Notes: generated by a model from the letters alone, not told the origin. Shown: positions 24,194 to 33,410, counted from the stretch's first letter. The stretch: 41,613 nucleotides of DNA from Thermoanaerobaculales bacterium (GCA_025456145.1 JALOLD010000024.1:1-41613); one strand, 5' to 3'. Numbers and translations: made by a program.

Positions 24194-25549
24194 ATGGCAG
24201 GGATCTTCAAGGCCTACGACATCCGGGGGACCTACCCCGACCAGCTCGACGAGACGACCGCGTTCCTCGTCGGCTACTTCTTCCGCGACCTGCTCGACGA
24301 CGACGACCTCGCGCTCGGGCCGAAGGTCGTGGTGTCGCGAGACATGCGCTCGCACTCGGTGCCCCTCGCCCAGGCGCTCAAGAACGGGCTGCGGGCCCGC
24401 GGCGTCGCGGTGGTCGACATCGGGATCGCCGACACCCCGCAGAACTACTTCGCCACCGGGTATCTCGGCGCGTCGGGCGGGATCCAGGTCACGGCGAGCC
24501 ACAACCCGGCGGTCTACAACGGCTTCAAGATGTCGCGGCGGGACGCCATTCCGGTGTCCTACGAGACCGGGATCGACCGCCTCGAGGCGCTGGTCAAAGC
24601 CGCCGACGTCCCGACCGACCTGCCGCCGGCGGCCGGCGAGGAGGTGCACGACGTGTTCGCCGAGTACACCGAGCACATCCTCGGCGAGCTCGTCTCCACC
24701 GAGCCGCGGCTCAAGCTGGCCGCCGACGCCGCCAACGGGATGGGCACCCTCTACCGGCCGATCCTCGAGCACCTCAACTGCGAGGTCGTGCCGCTCTTCT
24801 TCGAGCTCGACGGGACCTTCCCCAACCACGAGGCGAACCCGCTCAAGGCAGAGAACCTGGTCGACGTCGAGCGGGCGGTCCGCGAGCACGGCTGCGACCT
24901 CGGGGTCGCCTTCGACGGCGACGCCGACCGCGCGATCATCATCGACGAGCGCGGCAACGCGATCTCGGCCGACATGATCACCGCCCTGCTCGCGCCGCGC
25001 TTCCTGCGCGACGAGCCGGGGGCGGTCATCGTCTACGACCTGCGGTCGTCGTGGTCGACCAAGGAGGCGATCGAGGAGGCCGGGGGCAAGCCGGTCCGCG
25101 AGCGGGTCGGTCACAGCTTCATCAAGGCGACGATGCGCGAGCACGGCTCGCCCTTCGGCGGCGAGCTCGCCGGCCACTTCTACTACCGCCGCAACTACAC
25201 CGCCGACTCGTCGATCGGCACGCTGATCGAGGTCGTCAACCACCTGCGCGAGACCGGCCGGCCGCTCTCCGAGCTCGTCGCCCCGCTCAAGCGCTACTTC
25301 GCGACCGGCGAGATCAACTTCAAGGTCGAGGACAAGGCGGGGATGATCCGCCGCCTCGCTGAGGTCTTCGCCGACGGCGAGATCGACGACCTCGACGGGA
25401 TCACCGTGCAGTACGACGACTGGTGGTTCAACGTCCGGCCGTCGAACACCGAGCCCTACCTGCGGCTGGTCCTCGAGGCGCGGACCCGCGAGCTGATGGA
25501 CGCCAAGAGGGAGCTGCTCCTCGGCTACCTGGGCGAGCCCGAGGGCTGA
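24194..25549 (+). CDS. Phosphomannomutase/phosphoglucomutase
   Basis: The 451-residue alpha-D-phosphohexomutase interconverts hexose 1- and 6-phosphates, supplying sugar nucleotides for surface glycans. It begins GIFKAYDIRG, typical of the PMM/PGM (AlgC, ManB) branch. The phosphoserine loop is TASHNP with S102, the metal loop is DGDADR at 241-246, the sugar-binding loop is GELAGHFYYR (GEMSGH in relatives), and the phosphate-binding SNTEPYLRL is near the C-terminus. A GGAG at 24183-24186 serves the ATG; a GTG two codons upstream is less likely. The carbamoyltransferase gene follows after 5 bp, so the sugar product may feed the same glycan pathway. Confidence 0.94.
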   Translation: MAGIFKAYDIRGTYPDQLDETTAFLVGYFFRDLLDDDDLALGPKVVVSRDMRSHSVPLAQALKNGLRARGVAVVDIGIADTPQNYFATGYLGASGGIQVTASHNPAVYNGFKMSRRDAIPVSYETGIDRLEALVKAADVPTDLPPAAGEEVHDVFAEYTEHILGELVSTEPRLKLAADAANGMGTLYRPILEHLNCEVVPLFFELDGTFPNHEANPLKAENLVDVERAVREHGCDLGVAFDGDADRAIIIDERGNAISADMITALLAPRFLRDEPGAVIVYDLRSSWSTKEAIEEAGGKPVRERVGHSFIKATMREHGSPFGGELAGHFYYRRNYTADSSIGTLIEVVNHLRETGRPLSELVAPLKRYFATGEINFKVEDKAGMIRRLAEVFADGEIDDLDGITVQYDDWWFNVRPSNTEPYLRLVLEARTRELMDAKRELLLGYLGEPEG

Positions 25550-25554
25550 AACCG

Positions 25555-27384
25555 GTGACCGCGGTCCTCGGGATCTCGGCCTACTACCACGACTCCGCCG
25601 CCGCCCTGGTGGTGGACGGTGAGATCGTCGCCGCCGCCCAGGAGGAGCGCTTCACCCGGGTCAAGCACGACCACGCCTTTCCCACCCACGCCATCGGCTA
25701 CTGTCTCGAGGAGGGCGGGTTCGGGCCGGGCGACCTCGACTATGTCGGCTTCTACGACAAGCCCTTCCTGAAGTTCGAGCGGCTGCTCGAGACCTACCTC
25801 GCCTTCGCGCCGGTCGGCTTCGCGTCTTTCCTCAAGGCGATGCCGCTGTGGCTCAACCGGAAGCTCCACCTGCCGCGCGAGATCCGCCGCGAGCTCGACG
25901 GCGCCTACCGCCGGCGCATCGTCTTCGCCGAGCACCACGAGTCCCACGCCGCCTCGGCCTTCTTCCCCTCGCCCTTCGAGGAGGCGGCGATCATGACCCT
26001 CGACGGGGTGGGGGAGTGGGCGACCGCGAGCTGGGGGGTCGGCCGGGGCAACCGGGTCGAGCTCAGCCACGAGCTCCGCTTCCCGCACTCCCTCGGGCTG
26101 CTCTACTCGGCCTTCACCTACTTCACCGGCTTCAAGGTCAACTCGGGCGAGTACAAGCTCATGGGGCTCGCCCCCTACGGCGAGCCGCGCTACGCCGGGC
26201 TGATCCTCGACCGGCTCCTCGACCTCGCCGACGACGGCTCGTTCCGCCTGAACCTCGAGTACTTCAACTACTGCCAGGGCCTGACCATGACCTCGCGCCG
26301 CTTCGACCGGCTGTTCGGCGGGCCGCCGCGACCGCCCGAGTCCGAGCTGACCCAGCGCGAGATGGACCTCGCGGCGTCGATCCAAGCCGTGACCGAGGAG
26401 ATCATGCTGCGCATGGCGCGCCATGTGCACTCCGAGACCGGGCTCGCCGACCTGTGCCTGGCCGGCGGCGTCGCCCTCAACTGCGTCGGCAACGGCCGGA
26501 TCCTCCGCGAGGGGCCCTTCGAGCGGATCTGGGTCCAGCCGGCGGCCGGCGACGCCGGCGGCGCCCTCGGGGTGGCCCTCTTCATCTGGCACCAGCTGCT
26601 CGGCAACCAGCGGCGGCCGGTCCTCCCCGACGGGCAGCTCGGCTCGCTCCTCGGCCCGGCCTTCGACGACGCCGCGATCTCCGCCTTCCTCGAGAGCTCG
26701 GGGGCGGTCGCCCACCACCTCCCCGACGAGGCCGAGCTCGACCGTCGCATCGTCGAGCTCGTCGAGGGCGAGAACGTGGTCGGGCTGTTCCAGGGCCGGA
26801 TGGAGTTCGGCCCCCGCGCCCTCGGCTGCCGCTCGATCATCGGCGACGCCCGCAGCCCGACCATGCAGTCGGTGATGAACCTCAAGATCAAGTACCGCGA
26901 GTCGTTCCGGCCCTTCGCCCCGATCGTCCTCGCCGAGCACGCCGCGGACTGGTTCGACCTGGCCGGCGGCCAGGACAGCCCCTACATGCTGATCGTCTCG
27001 CTGGTCGCCGAGAGCCGGCGGCTGCCGGTCGACGAGAGCGGCGCCGTCGGCCTCGCCAAGCTCAAGCTGGCCCGCTCCCGGGTGCCCGCCATCACCCACG
27101 TCGACGGCTCGGCGCGGGTCCAGACCGTCGACCGGGAGCGCTTCCCCAGGCTGCACCGGCTGATGACCCGCTTCTACGAGCGGACCGGCTGCCCGGTGCT
27201 CATCAACACCTCGTTCAACGTCCGCGGCGAGCCCATCGTCTGCTCCCCCGAGCACGCCTACCACTGCTTCATGGGGACCGAGATGGACGTCCTGGTGCTC
27301 GGCAACCACCTGCTGCTCAAGTCCGAGCAGCCGACCCGCGAGCTCGACCGCGAGGCCTACCTGGCCCGTTTCGAGCTCGACTGA
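25555..27384 (+). CDS. Carbamoyltransferase, NodU/TobZ/SxtI family
   Basis: The 609-residue product uses carbamoyl phosphate and ATP to form a carbamoyl-adenylate and transfer the carbamoyl group to a hydroxyl, usually on a sugar or secondary metabolite. The N-terminal Kae1-like half begins VLGISAYYHDSAAALV and has EHHESHAASAFFPSPF (metal and adenylate site) and MTLDGVGEWAT. LAGGVALNCVGNG and AAGDAGGALG follow. The C-terminal YrdC-related half holds GRMEFGPRALGCRSI and NTSFNVRGEPIV. The GTG start lies 5 bp after the mutase stop. It is followed by SxtJ- and SxtK-like genes, the arrangement known from carbamoylating clusters such as saxitoxin's, though here the acceptor is more likely a glycan. 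Confidence 0.93.
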   Translation: MTAVLGISAYYHDSAAALVVDGEIVAAAQEERFTRVKHDHAFPTHAIGYCLEEGGFGPGDLDYVGFYDKPFLKFERLLETYLAFAPVGFASFLKAMPLWLNRKLHLPREIRRELDGAYRRRIVFAEHHESHAASAFFPSPFEEAAIMTLDGVGEWATASWGVGRGNRVELSHELRFPHSLGLLYSAFTYFTGFKVNSGEYKLMGLAPYGEPRYAGLILDRLLDLADDGSFRLNLEYFNYCQGLTMTSRRFDRLFGGPPRPPESELTQREMDLAASIQAVTEEIMLRMARHVHSETGLADLCLAGGVALNCVGNGRILREGPFERIWVQPAAGDAGGALGVALFIWHQLLGNQRRPVLPDGQLGSLLGPAFDDAAISAFLESSGAVAHHLPDEAELDRRIVELVEGENVVGLFQGRMEFGPRALGCRSIIGDARSPTMQSVMNLKIKYRESFRPFAPIVLAEHAADWFDLAGGQDSPYMLIVSLVAESRRLPVDESGAVGLAKLKLARSRVPAITHVDGSARVQTVDRERFPRLHRLMTRFYERTGCPVLINTSFNVRGEPIVCSPEHAYHCFMGTEMDVLVLGNHLLLKSEQPTRELDREAYLARFELD

Positions 27385-27395
27385 GGGGAGATCCC

Positions 27396-27815
27396 GTGGG
27401 CCTCGTCCACCTCAACACCGACCCGACCCCGAGCCAGCTCAAGCAGTTCGGCGTGATCTGGCTCGGCTTCATGACCCTCCTCGGGGGCGTGGCCTGGCTG
27501 AGGCTCGACCGGCCCGCCCTGGCCGTCGGGCTGTGGGGGCTGGCGGTCGTCGTGCCGGTCGCGGGCTGGATCGTGCCCGCCTTCATGCGGGCGGTCTTCG
27601 TCGGGATGTCGGTCCTCGCCTGGCCGATCGGCTTCGTCGTCTCGCACCTCGTCCTGGCGGGGGTCTACTACCTGGTGCTGACCCCGATCGGTCTGGTCAT
27701 GCGGCTGGTGGGGTATGATCCGATGAGACGCCGGGCCGCGCCCGGGACGACCACCTACTGGCTCGAGCGGGCCCCGGACGGACGCGGCGCCGGACGGTAC
27801 TTCCGGCAATTCTGA
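27396..27815 (+). CDS. SxtJ-family small membrane protein
   Basis: The 139-residue integral membrane protein has three hydrophobic segments (about 20-36, 42-60 and 70-105), with a charged C-terminal tail ending TTYWLERAPDGRGAGRYFRQF-like. The sequence and position match the SxtJ family of unknown function, found next to SxtI-type carbamoyltransferases. The GTG start follows GAGGGGAG overlapping the previous stop. Its job is unknown; a role in presenting a membrane-linked acceptor to the carbamoyltransferase is an inference from conserved neighbourhood only. It could not be assigned from sequence alone without its neighbours. Confidence 0.82.
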   Translation: MGLVHLNTDPTPSQLKQFGVIWLGFMTLLGGVAWLRLDRPALAVGLWGLAVVVPVAGWIVPAFMRAVFVGMSVLAWPIGFVVSHLVLAGVYYLVLTPIGLVMRLVGYDPMRRRAAPGTTTYWLERAPDGRGAGRYFRQF

Positions 27816-27823
27816 GGAGCGAC

Positions 27824-28027
27824 ATGGCCGACCCCACGACCCCCGGTGACGACTTCGAGCGGCAGGCCGAGGCCCCGCAGCCCGGCCTGATTGCCGAGCT
27901 CGTCGACTTCCTGCTCAACAACAAGAAGTGGTGGCTGACACCGATCATCGTCGTGCTCCTGCTGGTCGCCCTGCTGGTCGTGCTCTCGGGCTCGGCGGCG
28001 GCCCCCTTCATCTACACCCTGTTCTGA
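27824..28027 (+). CDS. DUF5989/SxtK-like single-span membrane peptide
   Basis: The 67-residue protein has an acidic N-terminal part, then ELVDFLLNNKKWWLTPI, and one transmembrane helix (about 41-63). The 'F....KKWWL.P' pattern is characteristic of DUF5989, the SxtK-like family that accompanies SxtI/SxtJ. GAGGAG overlapping the previous stop is the ribosome-binding site; the gene starts 8 bp after the SxtJ-like gene. It is the last gene of the operon: a new promoter starts 3 bp after its stop. Function is unknown. Confidence 0.85.
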   Translation: MADPTTPGDDFERQAEAPQPGLIAELVDFLLNNKKWWLTPIIVVLLLVALLVVLSGSAAAPFIYTLF

Positions 28028-28029
28028 GA

Positions 28030-28058
28030 TTGACCCTACCGGGTCGGCATCGTACCCT
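28030..28058 (+). promoter_or_regulatory. Sigma-70-type promoter for the M1 peptidase gene
   Basis: TTGACC (28030-28035), a 17-bp spacer, then TACCCT (28053-28058), 34 bp before the ATG at 28092. The -35 matches the consensus at 5 of 6 positions. Confidence 0.65.
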
Positions 28059-28091
28059 GGTATCGGCGCCCCGGGCGCCGGGGGGGGAGAG

Positions 28092-30140
28092 ATGATGCGA
28101 TCGGCGGTTTGGTGTGCGTGCTGGCTTCTGGCGGCCTCGACGACCGGTGCGGCGACCCTCGCCCCGACCCTCGACAGCCTGGCCGCTCCGACCCTGGCCG
28201 GCAACGCCGAGAATGTGGCCGGGGCGAAGGTCCGCTTCGGCAACGCGGTCTTCACCCTCGACGGCGAGATCGAGGGGGTGCTCGGCGCCTCGACCCGGAT
28301 CGGCTTCGCCTTCCGCGGCCAGGGCTCGCTCGCCCTGACCGTGGCCCCGGGGCCGTTCCGCCAGGCCAACCTGACGACGATCCGCGACGAGCTCTCGGGA
28401 AAGGCGATCGAGGGCGACGCGCTGGTCCGCGACTTCGAGGGCGGCGTCTTCTTCACCAACCACCTCCCGAGCGGGCTGTTCAGCGGCGAGGACGTGACCA
28501 GCACCCGGCTCGCCGACATCCTCGACCGGTCGGTGTCCCGATGGCGCGAGACCCGCTACACCGGGCTCGACCACCTGCTCGCCCCCTTCGTCCTCGACGC
28601 CTCCAAGGAGACGGTGGTGTTCGCGATCCTCTGGAAGGGCAGCGACGACGCGGTCTACCTCCTCGACCCGGTCGACCAGCGCCAGGAGATCTTCGGCCGG
28701 CTCAAGAACGCCGAGAGCGAGACCGGCTCGTACCAGGTGCTCGACCTCATCCTCGACCAGCCGGCGGGGCACGAGCTGAGAAACCGGCCCGCGCCGCGCG
28801 TCGTCCAGACCGCGATCGACCTCGAGCTCGTCTCGACCGACAACCAGTCGGCCACCGAGGTGACGACGACGACCCTGCGCGCCGGCCCCGAGCCGGTCCG
28901 CCTGGTGAGCTTCTCGCTGATCAACGGCCGCTCGGAGAAGGACCGGGACTGGGACGAGCACCAGTTCCCGATCACCGTGCGCGGCGTGGTCGACGAGACG
29001 GGCAGGGCGCTCGAGCTCTCGCACCGCTACGACGAGCTGCTGGTGCTCCTGCCCGAGCCCCTCGCGCCGGGCGCGTCGACGACCCTGACGGTCACCGCCG
29101 AGGGCGGCTTCCTCAAGAACTTCAGCGGCGACAGCTACCTGGTCCTCGGCAACATGGCCTACCTGCCGCAGCTCCCGATCTACTCGACCGCCGCCAGCTT
29201 CCACTCGGTGGTCAAGGTCAAGGAGCCCTTCGTACCCCTCGCCTGCGGCCGCACCGTGCGCCGCTGGACCGAGGACGGCCTGAGCTGCGTCGAGTCCCTC
29301 GAGGAGCGGCCGATCGCCTTCCCCTTCGTCATCGTCGGCAAGTTCGTGGTCACCTCCAAGCAGGAGGAGGGGTACGACATCCGGATCTACTCCTACGCCT
29401 CGGCCAAGGAGCGCGGCGCCAAGAACCTGATCCGCAACGGGCTCGCCGTCCTCGACTTCTACTCCAACGGGATGGCGCCCTTCCCCTACAACGAGCTCGA
29501 GGTCATCGAGATCCCCTACTACCGCCACTTCTTCTGGCAGGCGCCGGCCGGGCTGGTCGAGATCACCTCCGAGGGGCTGAGCCCGACCAGCGGCGACTCG
29601 AGCGACCTCAACACGATCATCAAGCGCTACGCCTCCAAGGGCCAGAACAGCCGCTATGCCCACGAGATCGCCCACCAGTGGTTCGGCAACCTCATCAGCT
29701 GGGGAACGCCCTACGACAACTGGCTCTCCGAGTCCTTCGCCGAGTACCTCTCCTACCTCTTCATGTCCGAGGGCGCCAAGGACAAGGCCAAGGCCAACGT
29801 CCAGCTCGTCGAGTGGGAGACCGATGTCAAGGAGTGCAGCGAGTACTCGAGCGTCTACGGGGCCTCGGCCCTCAACGGCGACACCCGCCACCAGCAGTGC
29901 TACACCCAGCTGCTCTATGGCAAGGGGCCGTACGTCCTTCACGCCCTCCGCCAGGACATGGGCGACGAGGCGTTCAAGAAGATGCTCTTCTTCATGACCA
30001 CCCAGGCGGCCAAGAAGCCCGGGCTGAAGGTCATCACCGAGGATGTCATCCTCTTCGCCAACGCGGTGAGCGGCAAGGACTACCGCCCCTGGTTCGACCG
30101 GTACATCTACGGCACCGAGGTCCCGCCGAAGACCTGGTGA
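28092..30140 (+). CDS. Secreted M1-family metallopeptidase
   Basis: The 682-residue exported protein has a signal peptide (about 1-21, WCACWLLAASTTGAA). The zinc site is complete: HEIAH at 524-528 and the third ligand E547 in WLSESFAEY, exactly 18 residues on, as in M1 enzymes (aminopeptidase N, leukotriene A4 hydrolase). The exopeptidase GAMEN motif is not recognisable; the corresponding region reads WQAPAGLVEIT (482-492). N-terminal specificity is therefore uncertain. The N-terminal 400 residues are a large beta-rich region. Four or more cysteines occur in the exported part. It is probably periplasmic or secreted, degrading peptides. It begins a run of three secreted peptidases (M1, M14, M4). 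ATG 28095 is an equivalent start. Confidence 0.88.
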   Translation: MMRSAVWCACWLLAASTTGAATLAPTLDSLAAPTLAGNAENVAGAKVRFGNAVFTLDGEIEGVLGASTRIGFAFRGQGSLALTVAPGPFRQANLTTIRDELSGKAIEGDALVRDFEGGVFFTNHLPSGLFSGEDVTSTRLADILDRSVSRWRETRYTGLDHLLAPFVLDASKETVVFAILWKGSDDAVYLLDPVDQRQEIFGRLKNAESETGSYQVLDLILDQPAGHELRNRPAPRVVQTAIDLELVSTDNQSATEVTTTTLRAGPEPVRLVSFSLINGRSEKDRDWDEHQFPITVRGVVDETGRALELSHRYDELLVLLPEPLAPGASTTLTVTAEGGFLKNFSGDSYLVLGNMAYLPQLPIYSTAASFHSVVKVKEPFVPLACGRTVRRWTEDGLSCVESLEERPIAFPFVIVGKFVVTSKQEEGYDIRIYSYASAKERGAKNLIRNGLAVLDFYSNGMAPFPYNELEVIEIPYYRHFFWQAPAGLVEITSEGLSPTSGDSSDLNTIIKRYASKGQNSRYAHEIAHQWFGNLISWGTPYDNWLSESFAEYLSYLFMSEGAKDKAKANVQLVEWETDVKECSEYSSVYGASALNGDTRHQQCYTQLLYGKGPYVLHALRQDMGDEAFKKMLFFMTTQAAKKPGLKVITEDVILFANAVSGKDYRPWFDRYIYGTEVPPKTW

Positions 30141-30213
30141 GGCCACGCACGTCGCGGCGGCCTTCCGACCCGACGCCGCAACCCTTCGGGCTGGGGTAGC
30201 ATCTCAGACACGG

Positions 30214-30693
30214 ATGGCGAGCTCACCGAGGCAGAACCGTCAAGACCACCCGTCGGCGGGTTGGTGGCGCCCCCTGGCCGTCGTGTCGGCGGTGCTGGTG
30301 GCCGGGGCGCTGGTCGCCGCCCTGCTGCTCGGCGATCCCTTCGCGCCCTCCGAGCCTCCCGCCGCCCCCCTCGCCTCGCGCCTCGGTCTCGCCGCGAGGG
30401 CCGCCCTCGCCGCCCTCGGCTCGGACGCCAGCGAGCTCGAGACGGCTCGGGCCGAGCTGCTCGCCGTCCTCGAGACCCGCGGCGGCGAGCTGCCCGCCGA
30501 CGCCCGCGACACCGTCGCCGCCAACCTGGCGATCATCGGCGAGCAGATCGAGGCGATCTCCTCGGAGCTCGAGCGCGACCCCGACAACCCCCGCCTGGCC
30601 CGCCTCCTCGCGGCGGCCTACCAGCGTGAGCTCGAGCTCCTCCGGCGGGCCGCCGCGCTCGCCCCCGGGGCGCCCGAGGACGACGAGGGCTGA
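30214..30693 (+). CDS. Single-span membrane protein of unknown function
   Basis: The 159-residue product has a short basic cytoplasmic N-terminus, one transmembrane helix (about 20-40), and an Ala/Leu/Glu-rich helical domain outside (about 55-150, with ETARAELLAVLETRG, ANLAIIGEQIEAISSELERDPDNPRLARLLAAAYQRE split here by function). The 'NLAII...I..I...L..DP.N..L..LL...Y..EL.LL..A' pattern is one I recall from membrane proteins paired with anti-sigma factors, but no sigma or zinc-finger gene adjoins it here. A TAGCAT -10-like box ends only 11 bp upstream, so the mRNA would be nearly leaderless. It sits between two secreted-peptidase genes. Confidence 0.7.
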   Translation: MASSPRQNRQDHPSAGWWRPLAVVSAVLVAGALVAALLLGDPFAPSEPPAAPLASRLGLAARAALAALGSDASELETARAELLAVLETRGGELPADARDTVAANLAIIGEQIEAISSELERDPDNPRLARLLAAAYQRELELLRRAAALAPGAPEDDEG

Positions 30694-30719
30694 CCCGACC
30701 CGGGCCCCGCTCGCGCGCG

Positions 30720-30725
30720 TACAAT
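30720..30725 (+). promoter_or_regulatory. -10 box of the M14 peptidase gene
   Basis: TACAAT at 30720-30725, preceded by CG, 24 bp before the ATG. A TGACCC at 30691 is too far (23 bp) to be a standard -35. Confidence 0.45.
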
Positions 30726-30749
30726 GGCGGCTCGACGGAGGTGTGATCG

Positions 30750-33404
30750 ATGCGCCTGGTCAGCAGTCCCGCCCGCGTCCTCGTCGTCGCGATCGTCGTC
30801 CTGGGATCGCTCGCGCCCGCCGCCGCGACCGAGGTCCCGACCCCCGATTCGGTCTTCGGCTTCGTCCCCGGCGCCGACCGCCGCCTCCTCGACTACGGCG
30901 AGCTCGTCGGCTACCTCGAGAAGGTGGCGGCGGCCTCGCCCCGGGTCGAGCTGCGCGAGATCGGGCGGTCGACCCTCGACCGGCCGATGATCCTCGTCTT
31001 CGTCTCGTCGGAGGCCAACATCGCCCGCCTCGACGAGCTCCGCGAGATCAACCGCCGTCTCGCCGTCGACCCGGCGATCCCCGATGACGAGCGGCCCGGG
31101 CTCCTCGAGCGCGGCCGGGTCTTCCTCATGGCCACCCTGTCGATGCACTCGAGCGAGGTCGGCCCGGCCCAGACGCTTCCCCTGCTCGTCCACCGCCTCG
31201 CCACCGCCGACGACGTGGAGACCCTGGGCTGGCTCGACGACGTCGTCGTGGCGGTGGTCGCCTGCCTCAACCCCGACGGCATGGACATGATGGTGGCCCA
31301 CTACCGGGGCAGCCTCGGCACGCCCTACGAGGGGGCGTCGATGCCCGGGCTCTACCACCACTACGTCGGCCACGACAACAACCGCGACTTCGTCACCCTC
31401 AACCTCGCGGAGAGCCGGGCGGTGAGCCGCGCCTACTCGACCGAGTGGTACCCGCAGGTGCTCATCGACAAGCACCAGATGGGGCGCACCGGGCCGCGCT
31501 ACTTCGTGCCCCGCTACCACGACCCGATCGCCGAGAACGTCGACGGCGCGCTGTGGACCTGGATCGACGTGTTCGGTTCGGCGATGGCGCGGGCGGCCGG
31601 AGAGGCGGGCCTCACCGGCGTGGCCAGCCACTGGCTCTTCGACGACTACTGGCCGGGCTCGACCACGACCTCCGACTGGAAGAACGTGATCAGCCTGCTC
31701 ACCGAGGCGGCGAGCTGCCGGATCGCGACCCCGGTCTTCGTCGAGAAGGGCGAGCGGCGGGTCGGCGGCAAGGGCCTCTCCGAGTACGCTAAGAGCGTCA
31801 ACATGCCGAGCCCCTGGCCCGGGGGCTGGTGGCGGCTCGGCGACATCGTCGACCTCGAGCTCGCCTCGTGGCGCGGCGCCATCGCCACCGCGTCGCAGCT
31901 CCGCGAGGACATCCTGCGGTTCCGAAACGACCTCTGTCGCGCCGAGGTCGAGCGCGGCCGGACCGTGGTGCCGGCCTACTTCGTGATCCCGTCCGAGCAG
32001 CACGACACGAGCGAGCGCGACCACCTCGCGGCGCTGCTCGTCGAGCACGGCGTCGAGGTCTCCGAGCTCGCCGCGCCGGTCGAGGCGGCGGGCCGCCGCC
32101 TCGCCGCCGGCGATCTCGTGGTCAGCCTCGCCCAGCCCTACCGGCCCTTCGTCAAGGAGGTCCTCGAGGCCCAGCGCTACCCGGTCCGCCGCTACACCCC
32201 GGACGGCGAGATCATCGAGCCCTACGACATCACGAGCTGGTCGCTGCCCCTCCACCTCGGGGTCGAGGTCCACCAGCTCGAGGCCCGCTCCGACGAGCTC
32301 GAGGGGAGCCTGGCGCCCTATCGTCCGGTCTCCCGCACCGCCCTCGCCGGGGCCTGGGGGATCGCCCTCGACCCGCGCGACAACGCGAGCTACCCGGCGG
32401 TCTTCGCGGCCCTCGGCGGGGGCGAGGCGGTGAGCCGCGCGACCCGGGCCCTCACGGTCGGCGACGCTGTGGTGCCGGCCGGGGCCTTTGTCGTCGAGCG
32501 GCCCTCCGCCGGGCTGCTCGAGGCGACGGCGGGCGGTCGCTCCTACCCCCTCGACGCCGACCCCGAGGTCGAGCGGCGGCCCTTGACCGCGCCGCGGCTC
32601 GCCCTGGTCGAGACCTGGTTCCACGACATGGACGCCGGCTGGACCCGGCTGCTCCTCGAGCGCAGCGGGATCGCCTACACCCTGCTGCGCCCCGGCGACA
32701 TCGCCGGCGCCAAGCTCGCCTCGCGCTTCGACGTGGTGATCTTCCCGGATGCCGACGAGAACGTCCTGCTCGAGGGCGCCTACGCCGACGGCGACGAGTA
32801 CACCGTCAACGACTACCGCCCCGAGTACCGCAAGGGGATCGGCGACGAGGGGGTCGAGCAGCTCGAGGCCTTTCTCGAGGCGGGCGGGCGGATCGTCTCG
32901 TGGGGCGGGTCGACGGCCCTGTTCCTGCGCACGCTGACCCTCGGCGAGGGCGACGACGCGCTCGAGCTCGAGCTGCCGGTCTCCGACGAGGCCGAGGAGC
33001 TCGAGGAAAAGGGCCTGCTCGTCCCGGGCTCGCTGCTCGCGGTCGAGCTGCTCGCCGACCACCCCCTGACCTGGGGCATGCCGGCGCGATCCGGCGTCTT
33101 CAGCCGCGGCGAGCCGGTGCTCTCGACCGGGCTGCCGATGCTCGCCACCGACCGCCGGGTGATCGCCTGGTTCCCCGACGACGACATCCTGCTCAGCGGC
33201 TATGCCGAGGAGGTCGGGCTCCTCGCCGGGAGGCCGGCCATGGTCTGGGCGAGGGTGGGGCGCGGCCAGCTCGTGCTCTCCGGCTTCTCGCCGCAGTTCC
33301 GGGCCTCGACCCCGGCGACCTACAAGCTGCTCTTCAACGCCCTGCTGCTGCCCCGGCTCGGCCCCGACGAGGGCGGGGTCCCCGGCGGGGCGCCGGCGCC
33401 CTGA
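30750..33404 (+). CDS. Secreted M14-family zinc carboxypeptidase
   Basis: The 884-residue exported protein has a signal peptide (about 1-27, LVVAIVVLGSLAPAAA). The M14 domain (about 45-340) shows the zinc pair H133 and E136 in MHSSEVG, NPDG at 174-177, DNNRDF with R212, the third zinc ligand H242 in DKHQMGRTGPR, and a later LLTEAASCR with the probable catalytic Glu. The long C-terminal part (about 400-880) includes a glutamine-amidotransferase-like alpha/beta stretch (LALVETWFHDMDAGWTRLLL, FDVVIFPDADEN, FLEAGGRIVSWGG). It removes C-terminal residues from peptides or peptidoglycan stems; which one is unknown. GGAGGTG precedes the ATG. Confidence 0.9.
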   Translation: MRLVSSPARVLVVAIVVLGSLAPAAATEVPTPDSVFGFVPGADRRLLDYGELVGYLEKVAAASPRVELREIGRSTLDRPMILVFVSSEANIARLDELREINRRLAVDPAIPDDERPGLLERGRVFLMATLSMHSSEVGPAQTLPLLVHRLATADDVETLGWLDDVVVAVVACLNPDGMDMMVAHYRGSLGTPYEGASMPGLYHHYVGHDNNRDFVTLNLAESRAVSRAYSTEWYPQVLIDKHQMGRTGPRYFVPRYHDPIAENVDGALWTWIDVFGSAMARAAGEAGLTGVASHWLFDDYWPGSTTTSDWKNVISLLTEAASCRIATPVFVEKGERRVGGKGLSEYAKSVNMPSPWPGGWWRLGDIVDLELASWRGAIATASQLREDILRFRNDLCRAEVERGRTVVPAYFVIPSEQHDTSERDHLAALLVEHGVEVSELAAPVEAAGRRLAAGDLVVSLAQPYRPFVKEVLEAQRYPVRRYTPDGEIIEPYDITSWSLPLHLGVEVHQLEARSDELEGSLAPYRPVSRTALAGAWGIALDPRDNASYPAVFAALGGGEAVSRATRALTVGDAVVPAGAFVVERPSAGLLEATAGGRSYPLDADPEVERRPLTAPRLALVETWFHDMDAGWTRLLLERSGIAYTLLRPGDIAGAKLASRFDVVIFPDADENVLLEGAYADGDEYTVNDYRPEYRKGIGDEGVEQLEAFLEAGGRIVSWGGSTALFLRTLTLGEGDDALELELPVSDEAEELEEKGLLVPGSLLAVELLADHPLTWGMPARSGVFSRGEPVLSTGLPMLATDRRVIAWFPDDDILLSGYAEEVGLLAGRPAMVWARVGRGQLVLSGFSPQFRASTPATYKLLFNALLLPRLGPDEGGVPGGAPAP

Positions 33405-33410
33405 TCCCCG

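Noticed and set aside
28008..30146. A 712-residue minus-strand frame opposite the M1 peptidase
   Set aside because: It has no motif, and the plus strand holds the intact HEIAH zinc site and a signal peptide.
30618..33062. An 814-residue minus-strand frame opposite the M14 peptidase
   Set aside because: Antisense shadow; low-complexity Gly/Arg/Asp composition with no domain.
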